Assembly (NCBI GenBank): GCA_030407315.1
Contig: JALQPE010001533.1
Coordinates: forward strand, 1-18,544
Direction: 5' to 3'
Origin: Asparagopsis taxiformis
Lineage: Eukaryota; Rhodophyta; Florideophyceae; Bonnemaisoniales; Bonnemaisoniaceae
Length of the DNA: 18,544 nucleotides
Shown: positions 9,517-18,544 of the stretch, piece by piece
How the letters are laid out: each line of letters starts with the position of its first letter
Numbering within the stretch: position 1 is the stretch's first letter
The notes under the pieces: model-generated
Told to the model about the DNA's origin: nothing
Databases searched by the model: none
What the model saw: the letters and a program-made list of their open reading frames with translations, nothing else
Position numbers and translations under genes: made by a program

Positions 9517-12500
9517 ATGTAGGGCAAATAGGATTCGATTCAGGTGTTGATCCGGGTGAAACCTGGTGAGGTGGATGAGAGCCTGTCTTTCACTGACACT
9601 TAGATTAAGTTGGATCGTCATCAGTTCGGTTTCGACAGGATCTTCCCTCCTGAATCTAGTCAGGATGAGATATTTGATGCAGTGGGTCACCGTCTTCTGG
9701 GCAACACTCTTGATGGTTACCATGGATGTGTGTTTGTCTACGGTCAGACTGGTTCAGGCAAGACCTACACTATGATAGGAGGGGACAATGGTCTGATGCA
9801 AAGATCCTTCAGAGAATTGTTTGTAAGGCTGGATTCCTTAGCTAACTCTGAATGCATCGTCACATGTTCATACTTCGAATTGTACAACGAACAGATACTC
9901 GATCTGTTGGATCCCAAGAAGGAGAAGAAACTGACCATCAGGCAGGACACCAGGAAAGGCATATTTGTGGAGAATCTACTGGAGGAAACAGCCCTAAGCG
10001 CCAATAGATTGGAAGAATGCCTCAATTTAGGCATGAAGAACAGACATGTAGGGGAGACCATGATGAACAGGGAGTCATCACGGTCACACTCAGTATTCAC
10101 CATATCACTGTCATGCAGAGTAGAAGATGGAGGCAAGAAAGTACTGAAGACACCCAAGTTACACTTCGTAGATTTAGCTGGATCTTAGAGGCAGAAACTG
10201 ACATCAGCAACGGGAGACAGACTCAAGGAAGCAGGCAACATCAACAAGAGTCTAACTACATTAGGAATGGTCATCAATGCACTCACCAGTGACAAACCAA
10301 GAACACACATACCATATAGAGACTCAAAACTGACATGCCTGTTGAGGGACTCATTGGGTGGCAATTCGAAGACATTCATCATAGCAACCATCGCTAGTTC
10401 GATTCTGTGCTTCCAATAAACACTATCGACATTGAACTTCGCAAATAGGGCCAAGATGGTCAAGGTAAGGGCACTCATCAATGAAGAGTCACTCTCCACC
10501 AACCTAGAGTCATATAAGGAAGAAATCAGGAGACTTAAAGCAGAAATAGTCAAACTTAGAAGTGAGAAGAGACCAGAGAGGAGGGAAGTCGAGAAGGTGT
10601 CAGACTTAGATACTCACTTCCAATAAATCAACAACAAGATCAGCACCATTTCAGAGCAACTCACCAGAAATACAGTCAGTCCTGCCTTCGAGAACATCAT
10701 TGAGAAACTGGAGCATGCCAAGATCGATAGGAACCTGTCAGACATGGTCGAAGAGGAGGAATAAGAAGAGGGCAATGTTAAGGAGTTCATGTAATATCTG
10801 AACTCTAACTTTGAGTTGCTCTCCCAAGTGAACCAGAAGGTCAATGACTACCTTCACATGAAGCATGAATTGAGGATGACGGCCATATCGGGAAAACTGT
10901 CAGTTGAATCACTCAAGAGTCCGAGCAAAGGAGAGAAGACCCAGTATGATGATTTACTGTCAAGGAAGTAGGCACAGAACAAGGAAATACAGGCAGAACT
11001 ACTTGCACTAAGGGATCAGCTCACAGATAAGGAAATAATGATACTTTAACTTCAACAGAAACTAAGTAGTGTGGAAAGCACCCAGAAAGAGGAGACTGAA
11101 ACTGCTCAGAGCTATAGATAGTCCCTATTTAATAGAGAGAAAGAACTGCTATCAGCCAAAACTAAGGCCATCCAGTTCGAAGAGGATGCCAGAAGACACC
11201 AGGAGAGCATCAAGGAGTATGAGTCAACCATCAAGGAACTGAAGGAACTGTACCACTTTGCAGAGGAGAACCTGGAGAGTGAGACATTCCTCAAGAACAA
11301 GATCGAAAGTCAGTACAAACTGGCATGCAGCAAGACTGAGAACCTAGAAAACAACATGAAGAACATGAAGGAAAAACACCAAATCGAAATAGACTCACTC
11401 AAGAACAACTTAGAGACACTAGAGGGCTCAGAGGAAGAACTTAAGAGGGAAATCAAGGTATTGGAGGAAACAGTGGAGTTCCATTCCAAGAAAGCCAACG
11501 AGTTTGTAGAGAAGACAAGACAGTTAAATACAGCTAATGAGAAACTCAAGAAGACGATACAGTCATTCTCAGTTGAAAGGGTGCAGATTGAGGATAGGGT
11601 CAACCAGATGGACAGCAAGATAGCCTCACTTGAAGATATCATATCAGATCTAGAACAGTCAAACCAGAAAGATATCGACAAACTCAAGCCAGTGAGAGTG
11701 GGAAAATGGAAGTTGAAGGTGAGTACGAGAAGTACAGGATGGAAAAGGAAATGGAACTGAACCAACTCAAAAAGGACAGAAGTGTAGAGAACCATAAGGC
11801 AGACCTATTGAAGGAAGAACTAGCAGCCAAGCAGTAACAACTAAGACTCAACTATCTAGAGATTGAATCTCTCAACAATAAGATTGAAGAAATGCAACAG
11901 CTGCACATCAAAGAAACAGATGAACTAAATGCCAAGATTCAGGAATATGCTGAACTCGATGAGCAAATTGCTCAGGAGAAGAACCAGTTAGAGACATTGA
12001 TCGTGAACTTGAATACATCCCTCTAAGCTCAGCAAGAAGAAATATCGATGAAGAGCATGCAATTGCAGGAACTGGCCAAGGCTTATGAGGCAACAAGGAA
12101 TATCAGATAGGAAAATGAACAATTGAGGAAGTCCTACCAGGCGGTTATCAAAGAGAACTATCGGTTGAAAGCAACCAAAGATGGCAAGTATGAGAACTCA
12201 GAGGAACTGTTCTCAAAAGTACAGTATTATGAGGAGAAGTTCAAACTAATGTCAATGGAATACAAGAAGGCCACAGAGTCAGTCAAGAGACTCAAGGAGA
12301 GAGAACTAGAGCAGTCAAAGGTCATACACAACTTACAAGAAAACAACAAGACAATGAAGTTCAGCAGGAATACCCTTCAACTAGAGGAAACGATCCGGGT
12401 TCTCGAGGAAGAGAACTCAGAACTCAGAAAGAAAGTATCTACAACGACAAGTCCCAGTCCCAAAAGCAAGATAGCCCTCCAGGACAGTAACCTGTCCAAA

Positions 12501-13513
12501 TAAGACAAGGAAAAACAGATGGAAAGTGCATTCCACTTGAAACTATCCGAGTTTGTAGGGAGGTTTGGTATCTCAAAGGAAGCTGAAGTCCAAAACATGG
12601 GTATGGATGACCTCATGCTCAATTGGGAAAGGATCGAAATTGATGCCAGGAAGAAACTGGAGTCCATCGCACAAGGATTCAGAGGGAACAAAACTCAAAT
12701 CTCAGAATAACTTCATCTTAAAAGAGAACATCTACCTTAAAGAGAAGCTGAACTCAATGGAGAAAGAACTGGAGCTCAGTTAATCTAAAGACCTCGAAAA
12801 ATGCGGAAAGGTAACGAATCATTCGACAAGCTGGAGCCAGTCGTCCTCAATGAGTGATTTGCTATGTTTATAATTCAAATTTGATCCATGCAACTGGAAA
12901 CCTGGGATGAAATATCGAACATGAGGACCACTCTTCTTCATCTGCAGTTTATGCACTGCTAAATCGAATAGAAAGTAGAGATACAAGAACAAAAAATAGA
13001 CAGAGCTCATAAGGACAGACTCATCCAGATCAGTGAACTTCAGAAGCAACTAACAGAACTAGAGACGAGCAACCTCAAGAAAATCCTCATTGTCAAGCTC
13101 TAGGAAGCTCTGAGTGTTCATTAAAGATGGGATGAAGAGCTATGGCCACTGTTGGATCCTTTGCTATCCTATTCAAGACATGTCAAAGAGACGGTCGTTC
13201 GAGACATTACGAGAGTCTATATCGGAAACGGAACTATGATGGACATTCAGAAGTGCGAGCATTAATTGAAAAATATTGAAGGAAAAGTTATAAGTTTCTG
13301 AATGAAGAGACTCAGACAATTGAGAAATACAATAAACTCATCGATGAAGTCAATCAAATCAAAGAGTATGCCACAGCCTATCTGTAAGGACTGCTGAAAG
13401 TATGTCACAGTATTAAGAATAACTATAGCTCTCACATCAAGAATAAGGTAGCCAGGAAGGAAGCCGAACTCGAGACAAGCATATTAAAGTTGAAAGCTTC
13501 ATTGGCTGAGTGA
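9517..13513 (+). CDS. Kinesin-12 (KIF15-like) motor with long coiled-coil stalk
   Basis: Microtubule motor with an N-terminal ATPase head. The ATG at 9517 is followed directly by TAG ([18 protein letters not shown]) and sits at the motor's first strand, so a later start is impossible. P-loop GQTGSGKT is at residues 76-83, switch [10 protein letters not shown] at 184-192 and switch II DLAGSE at 219-224, with E224 written [12 protein letters not shown] at 301-309 has E301 written TAA. The [16 protein letters not shown] and INEES neck resemble kinesin-12, whose members act in spindle or microtubule-bundle organisation. From about residue 330 the protein is almost all Glu/Lys/Leu coiled coil, about 1,310-1,330 residues in total (human KIF15 about 1,390). 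Frame changes occur near 11690, 12695, 12800 and 13284. Two in-frame TGAs at 12855 and 12882 fall in a possible 72-nt intron; otherwise the gene ends at 12857 and a separate coiled-coil gene follows. The final TGA is 13511-13513. Confidence 0.9.
12854..12925 (+). other. Candidate 72-nt intron in the kinesin gene
   Basis: The stretch starts GTGATT and ends ATGAG. It is a multiple of three and contains both TGA codons (12855 and 12882) that would otherwise stop the protein. Removing it joins PVVLNE to TTLLHLQ in the same frame. No other AG lies inside, so the acceptor is unambiguous if the donor is right. Against it, the last third ([10 protein letters not shown]) looks coding and 72 nt is much longer than the 20-nt intron nearby. 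A gene boundary here is the alternative. Confidence 0.4.
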
Positions 13514-13627
13514 TTATGTTGAGTTTTAGTCTGAGTTATATTAATGTAATGAAGTTAATTGGTTACATTCTGAGCGTCTATAGTTTCTGAGTCACTCAGA
13601 ATCAATGAAATAATTTGTTGTAGAGAG

Positions 13628-15944
13628 ATGATCTAAGAAGAATAGATCGATACCAGAATAGTAACTGAGTCTAAGACTGCCTATTCGGTCTGCCAGAAGG
13701 TGTTCTGCTGCCGATGTTTTCATTGCTTCCAGGATGTGACTCTCCTGACTTCCGATGTCAGGAAGCAGACCCTTCAACGTATGATAAAGAACTATGTGAT
13801 TGCCGATGACGTACACGCATTCTTAATGAAGGAGGAGACCCTATATGACCCTATAAAGCTGATGATCCTCATTCACCTATGTGAGGACTCGTCCATCCCT
13901 CAACGTCACATTTAAAAGTGCAGACTGGATCCCAATGTCGATATCGAGACATACCGAACTGATCTCGAATTCTACGTATATCCATGTTCATGTAGATTCC
14001 TCAGTTGAGTAGCTGTGTGGTCTTCCATAATGACTTGAAGGACAACTATTTACTTGCAGCCATGGAGAAGGGATGCAGGCTCAATTTCTACTTTGGACAT
14101 CTTTACTACTTCAATATTGCTTCCCTAGAGAAGATAGTTGATAAGTATGAGATCCAGGTGCTCAAGAAGGTCACAGCCTATAAGGAGAGGTTCTTGGAGG
14201 CTATCTGTCACACTTTTGAGGGACAAGGACTCACCAGCATCGAGTTCTACAGTCATGAAAAACCAGCAGTGTACCCCACTGATCCTGATATCGGTTACTT
14301 GATTAAGAGCCATGGGACTAAGAATGAGGACAGGACACCGAACCCTCGATTGGTGTCTGCAGCCGATGTGACCCTTCCCAATTACTCCTCAGTATTCAAG
14401 AATGAGGTGGAACTGTTCTCTTTTAAGAGCACTATCAACTTCTTCTAGGATTTGTTCATTATTTCAGAGTAGCTGAAGTCCCATCAGGACAAGAAGGCCA
14501 AATTACAGTAGATGTTGATGGTAGTCAATGAGAAACTACCAGCCTGTGTTTACATTCCCTTCTCTAAGAGTACTCCTGAAGATAACCATAGACTCTATTC
14601 GTTTCTGCAACATCCTGAACATTGTGGTGAAGGAGTGCAGAGTGTTCTCGACTAAGGAGCGGGCACCCTTCTACATTTGCGTGGAAACCTACTGTCCAAG
14701 TGAAATCATGACGGAGGAGAAACAGGATGGATTCTGGGCCAAAATAGAGACACCCACGACCCTCAAGACTAGTTTCAAATCAGACAACAGTCTGAAGAGG
14801 GTGACTGGGGATCCTAGGGTATCCCTCAACACCACCTACTTCCGTAATAAGGCAGTCAGGCACCTCACTGACCCATACTCCAACTCAGTACAAACGGAAG
14901 TGCTCAGTGAAAGGGGAGAAAGTAGGTTCATCAACAACAAACTATTAGAGTTCACCAACGACATGCAGACACAACCCAGATTGAAGGAAAACGGAGTAGA
15001 ACTCAAAACAATCACAGTACCCAATCAAACAGTCAAGAAAGAACTAAGCACTGTGTTCGGAGAAACACTATCAGAGCAAGAAGACAAAATCAGAGCCAGG
15101 TCTATCTTCAGTGGCCTGAATTCATGGGAGTTGGTGCATCTGATTGTCAAGACCAATGATAACCTCAAACAGGAACAGTTCGCCATTCAACTAATCTACC
15201 AGTTCGACTACATCTTTAAACTGGAGAAACTACCTCTGATTCTGACTCCTTATTAGGTGTTGTCAATGGGACCAGATTGCGGCATCATTGAGATGGTCAA
15301 GGATGCAGTCACCATCGACAGTCTTAAGAAGAAACTCAAAGCCATGGAGAGTTTGAAATCGGCATCATTGAAGGAGTTCTTCGAAATATACTTCAGTGAG
15401 AACTTGGCAGCTGCGAAGGAGCAGTTCTTGAAGAGTCTGGCTGCATATAGTTTGGTGATGTACTTCCTTCAGGTTAAGGATCGTCACAACGGTAACATTA
15501 TGCTCCATCGAACAGGGAAGATATTCCACATTGATTTTGGGTTCCTGCTGTCCAACATGCCTGGAAAGGGAGTAGAGCTGGAGAGGGATGTCCCCTTCAA
15601 ACTGATGACTGAATATATTGAGATTCTGGATGGTCCATAGTCCTACTACTTCAAGAAGTTCAGAGAGTACCTGTTCCTGGGGTTCAAGGCAGCCAGAAAA
15701 CACCAAAACAAGATACTCATTCTGGTTAAGATGATGTACTTCTCATCAGGAATGACCATGCCATGCTTCTAGAAGGGAGAAAATACCATCAAGGACATAG
15801 AAAATAGGTTCAATCCACCTGATATCACCAACGATGCACAACTGAACCTCCATTGCCAAGGACTGATTGACTCCCAGTCTCGATAACTGGGCTGCCAAGT
15901 GGTACGATCGATGGCAGTACTGGGCACAAGGCATCCTCTATTGA
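13628..15944 (+). CDS. Phosphatidylinositol 4-kinase, type III beta class
   Basis: Makes phosphatidylinositol 4-phosphate from PI and ATP, typically on Golgi or endosomal membranes. The ATG at 13628 opens MIEEEEIDTRIV, with TAA and TAG among the Glu codons. The N-terminal helical region includes EFYIPQL, restored by splicing out 13976-13995. NFF-E-DLFIISEELK and LPACVYIPF follow, then KERAPFYICVE at the start of the kinase domain. The likely ATP-binding Lys is in LIVKTNDNLKQE. The catalytic loop is VKDRHNGN and the activation loop HIDFGF. The end (NWAAKWYDRWQYWAQGILY) matches the KLYDGFQYLTNGI-type tail of PI4K-beta, unlike Vps34 or class I PI3-kinases. It has about 765 residues (human PI4KB about 800). 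One-base insertions are likely near 14610 (CAAC) and 15873-15875 (CCC). The linker between about residues 370 and 490 is unrelated to anything I know. It starts 114 bp after the kinesin stop on the same strand. Confidence 0.92.
13976..13995 (+). other. 20-nt spliceosomal intron in the PI4K gene
   Basis: The sequence GTATATCCATGTTCATGTAG has a GTA start and TAG end. Left in, the frame reaches a TGA within 25 codons. Taken out, the flanks join as ...DLEFY|IPQLSS, restoring the D-x-E/Q-F-Y-I/L-P-Q-L motif common to the helical domain of PI3/PI4-kinases. The exact repair of a conserved motif makes a chance frame error unlikely. Confidence 0.85.
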
Positions 15945-16145
15945 AACAGTCTCATTTGTGTTTATTCTATCGTTGCAATTGCCATTATCGGATACTAAGG
16001 ATTATTCGATAATCAAATTTAGCCATTCAATATGAACCATGAAACTTCCATTGGTTCAGATTTGATGGGTGATATGCTATTATTTCTTTATTTCCTTGCC
16101 TTTTAATTGAGTGAATTAGATCTATTGTCCGAGCATAAATATACA

Positions 16146-16718
16146 ATGTAAGAATAGCATAAAGTGTCCTTGCCTAAATTACTGGATAGGTTCTTTTCGA
16201 CCCAATTGCACCTTTCTTTCATGAAGGTGTTCTGTGCTGAGGAGGGAATATCGAAGGGTCATCGAGATCACTCAGTCAGGCACTATGATTTGGAGTGTTA
16301 AGGCATCTATGCTCTGGAGGCTACCCTTAAGAACAAGATAACAAAGACTAAGATGAGGGTGTTCCAGACATTGAAGGACTACGACCCTCAGAGCAATAGC
16401 TAGAACATATCATACTCCCATGCCTGCATTTCTAGGTTGAAGTACTCCAATATCGAGAATGGAGAGGAGGAGTTTATATTGACAGAGAAGAAGAGACCCA
16501 GTCAACGGGAACAGTGGTCAACCAGGAAGAAGGGTAGAGTTACCCAGTCATTCAGGGGAACACCCATGGCAGACAAGTCAGTAGAATACCAAAATTCATT
16601 CAGGAACTTGATAGAGGAAGCCAAAGCAGCAACTATGGCTCAAAAGTAACACTGGCCACCACACATGCACCCATCGGAACACTCAGCCATGGGTTTCAAG
16701 CAGGAGAGGGCAGGATGA
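16146..16718 (+). CDS. Hypothetical basic protein, family not recognised
   Basis: The open frame starts at ATG 16146 (MEEEHKVSLPKLLDRFF, with TAA at codon 2 and TAG at codon 4) and runs to TGA 16716-16718, giving 190 residues. The N-terminal part (KVFCAEEG, HYDLECEGIYALEATLKNKI) looks like a small folded or helical domain. From about residue 100 it becomes basic and polar (EKKRPSQREQW, TRKKGRVTQSFRG), as in cytoskeleton- or membrane-associated linker proteins. No signal peptide, membrane segment or catalytic motif is visible. An ATG at 16224 (MKVFCAEE) is a possible later start. The coding character continues past the end in another frame (see next entry), so the last ~25 residues given here may be wrong. 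It follows the PI4K gene on the same strand by 201 bp and converges on the exportin gene. Confidence 0.55.
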
Positions 16719-16974
16719 TAGAGACCATGAGAAGAAGTAGACTGGAAAGGAGGACCAACAGGAAGTCATTCAGGACATTCTTCAACACTTAAAGCAGAGC
16801 ACAGGAACATCTACTATAGGCAGTCAGGAGCAGATAGACACTTTTTATGATAAGAAGACCACCCACCCATGTCAACAGAGTCGATACTGCTGCCTGCATG
16901 GCCAACAGACCCCCTGATTTGATATCTGCATACATGATAAGTCAACTATTGATCAATTATGACATTGGAGTATA
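16649..16974 (+). other. Probable frame-shifted continuation of the hypothetical gene
   Basis: This stretch is not AT-rich like the true spacers and has two open frames. If one A is missing from AAAA near 16646, the protein continues (VTLATTHAPIGTLSHGF, then RMIETMRRSRLERRTNRKSF) with an Arg-rich composition matching the preceding part, to a TGA at 16997-16999 that overlaps the exportin stop by 25 bp. The third frame (TGKEDQQEVIQDILQHLKQ) is open to TGA 16915-16917. I cannot choose between them from sequence alone. Confidence 0.4.
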
Positions 16975-18544
16975 TCAGTAGTCAACCTCGACGATGTGAT
17001 CGGAGTCACACATCCTGAACCAATCCTTGAGGTTGACAGCAAACAGTTCACTGTCATTCTGGCCATTCCATAGGTTGGAAAGAGACTTCAGTTTGGATTC
17101 ATCCACACCCAGTTGGATCATCACTCTCTCGTAGCTTCGGCATACACTGTGCTCATTTCCTGGATGATGGAGCAGACTGTCCTCAGGAAGCTGTTGTGGT
17201 TGCGTCCATTCCCAATGCAGAATTGGAACAACTACACCATGTACTGCTCCTTCTCAATCAGTTGATCCTGGAAGATGAGGTTGATGTTCTTGCAGTGTTG
17301 AACTCGATGAACAAACTTAGCATTGGCCTTCATGTTGATGAATAGGGCCCTACTCAACTCGAAGCTCTTCTATAGTTGACTTTCTGACTTCCTGTTACCA
17401 TTGAGCATCTCCTTCATGAGCTTGATATTGAGATTTAGGTAGTAAGAGACTAGTTTGCTGAATGTCTATGGTACTTCTGAGTTCTGGCTGCCCAATATGA
17501 GGGTCAGCATTTCCCTCACTATCAGTCCTCCATTCTCGAGAATGAGATCGAAGTGCTTGGGGAACTGTTCAATCCAAGGAGTTACAGCCAGCATGCTCCT
17601 GAGCACCAGAGGGAGATACTTCTTGGCAGCCTCTGGGTAGAGTCTTTAGACCTGGTAGAAATTGACATGGCCACCCCTAATGAGTGCTCTGAGTATCTTA
17701 TGGATTTGATGGCTAATGTTCTCCATCTTCTCCCCTTGACTGTAGGTCAGCACCATCACTTCATTCCAATATGGCATCAAGTACCCAATCAGGTTGTACA
17801 GGTTCTTGGTATTCTTGGTCTGGCTTAACCGTTGAGATCGGTTCTCAATCATGGCTAACTGCATCTTCAGCAAAGCCTTGAGCATTTTTTGGTCATTTGA
17901 TAGTCTCTTCATGAGCATATCGACCAATGATTTGATGCCGATCTTGTTCTCCATGGCAGTAAGGAAGTACTTATAGATGCCTGAAGTATCGATTGTCATG
18001 CAGACTCCCCTCAAATCGAACACCAGCTACTCAGGACGGGTCTCCTTCTTGCTGGCGAAACTCAGTGACTATCCTGTCGATGTTCTCTTTGTAGGAGTCC
18101 ATCACATCGTCGAAACTGACACATGTGATGATTTCGAATAGTTTCTTCCTGAGTTTGAGCATGTCACCCTTGAGGGCTGACTGGCTGGCTGTGACACAGA
18201 ATTTGAGCATATCTCTGGCGATCTGGGTGCTCTTAAAATTCTCCCTCCTTAATGTCCACTTAAATTTCATCAACTGGGTAGAAAGTACCTCTAGTGCAAA
18301 TTCCACTTTCTCCTTGGATGTGCTGTCGAGTCCCTTCACAATGATCTGGAAGCATCCAATAAGGAATGTTAGTCACATTCGATCTTCATCTCACTCCTGA
18401 GGAAACCATATATGGTGTTTTTGATGGCTATCCTGTCCTCTTTCCACTCTACACCTTTCAGAGTCTAGATGATCAACCTCTCAACGAAGATCATGATTGC
18501 GATGTCCAAATATTCGTTCTTATGGGAGCTCTCCTGGTAGAGTT
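16975..18544 (-). CDS. Exportin-7-like (RanBP16/17) nuclear transport receptor, C-terminal part
   Basis: Importin-beta family karyopherin that moves cargo through nuclear pores with Ran-GTP; the 5' part lies beyond the window. It is an all-helical HEAT-repeat-like sequence. Landmarks in exportin-7 order are ELVFDLRGVCMTI (exportin-7 has ARDLRGIAF), ENRSQRL (HNRSQRL), then ALIRGGHVNFYQV-E-RLYPEAA (ALSGSYVNFGVFRLYGDDA). The C-terminus runs ...LKSLSNLWNGQNDSELFAVN... to TGA 16977-16975. TAA/TAG read as Glu at several sites, for example between QV and RLYP. Frame changes near 18370, 18050 and 17135 fit single-base indels; at 18050 dropping one base gives VTEFASKKETRPEELVFDLRG-type continuity. Exportin-4 is the nearest alternative. 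About 520 residues are visible, roughly half of the usual 1,090. Confidence 0.78.

Noticed and set aside
11310..11795. A 161-codon minus-strand frame opposite the kinesin stalk
   Set aside because: Its Ser/Phe/Leu-rich composition is the antisense of coiled-coil codons, and the sense strand has continuous heptad-like Glu/Lys/Leu sequence.
15242..15944. Vps34 or class I PI3-kinase for the lipid kinase
   Set aside because: The segment SMGPDCGIIEMV and the KWYDRWQYWAQGIL tail match the PI4K-beta pattern, and there is no C2 or Ras-binding domain.
1..18544. Ciliate Gln code (UAA/UAG = Gln, as in Tetrahymena and Paramecium)
   Set aside because: The in-frame TAA/TAG at the best conserved sites (kinesin switch II, ETLSTL, EF-hand position 12) require Glu, and conserved Gln residues are all CAA/CAG.
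1..18544. Programmed +1 frameshifting of the Euplotes type
   Set aside because: Euplotes sites are a lysine codon followed by a stop codon and shift +1. Here the sites share no motif and most need the opposite frame change (a base missing).
1..18544. Bacterial-type features (operons, Shine-Dalgarno sites, CRISPR, insertion sequences) and telomere repeats
   Set aside because: None was seen. Gene families, introns and the code are eukaryotic, and the window ends lie inside coding sequence.

Overview
The window is nuclear DNA of a ciliate, most probably a peritrich (the Vorticella/Carchesium/Campanella group). Every long gene is interrupted by TAA and TAG, while TGA is the stop actually used (13511-13513, 15942-15944, and on the minus strand 4425-4423 and 16977-16975). 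Where TAA/TAG falls on a conserved residue, that residue is glutamate: the last residue of kinesin switch II (DLAGS-TAG, 10186-10188), the kinesin ETLSTL glutamate (TAA, 10417-10419) and position 12 of an EF-hand loop (TAA, 4095-4097). Conserved glutamines, such as the ABC Q-loops and the GGQ of the signatures, use CAA/CAG. This matches the peritrich nuclear code (UAA/UAG = Glu; NCBI table 30) and not the commoner ciliate Gln code. All proteins below are read that way. Layout, left to right: (1) 3447 to 1, minus strand, a UBR-type E3 ubiquitin ligase whose 3' end lies outside the window. (2) 3706-4261, plus strand, a small EF-hand protein of centrin/spasmin/calmodulin type, divergent from (1). 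(3) 8278 to 4423, minus strand, a full-length ABCB-type (MDR/P-glycoprotein-like) transporter, convergent with (2). (4) 8279-9516, a 1.2 kb AT-rich spacer holding at most one small cysteine-rich gene. (5) 9517-13513, plus strand, a kinesin-12/KIF15-like motor with a long coiled coil. (6) 13628-15944, plus strand, a type III phosphatidylinositol 4-kinase of the beta class with a 20-nt intron. (7) 16146 to at least 16718, plus strand, an unrecognised basic protein. (8) 18544 to 16975, minus strand, the C-terminal part of an exportin-7-like karyopherin, convergent with (7). The genes are housekeeping or cytoskeletal and are not an operon; they share only compact spacing (113-260 bp between most neighbours). 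Coding DNA is clearly less AT-rich than the spacers. A second theme is reading-frame breaks. Nearly every gene changes frame one or more times while homology or composition continues on both sides. Most breaks look like loss of one base, often within a short homopolymer, including inside motifs that cannot vary (the Walker A and Walker B of the second ABC nucleotide-binding domain). The pattern is best explained by residual indels from noisy long-read assembly, not by pseudogenes. At least one frame change (13976-13995) is instead a convincing 20-nt spliceosomal intron. No tRNA, rRNA, mobile element, CRISPR array or telomere was seen.
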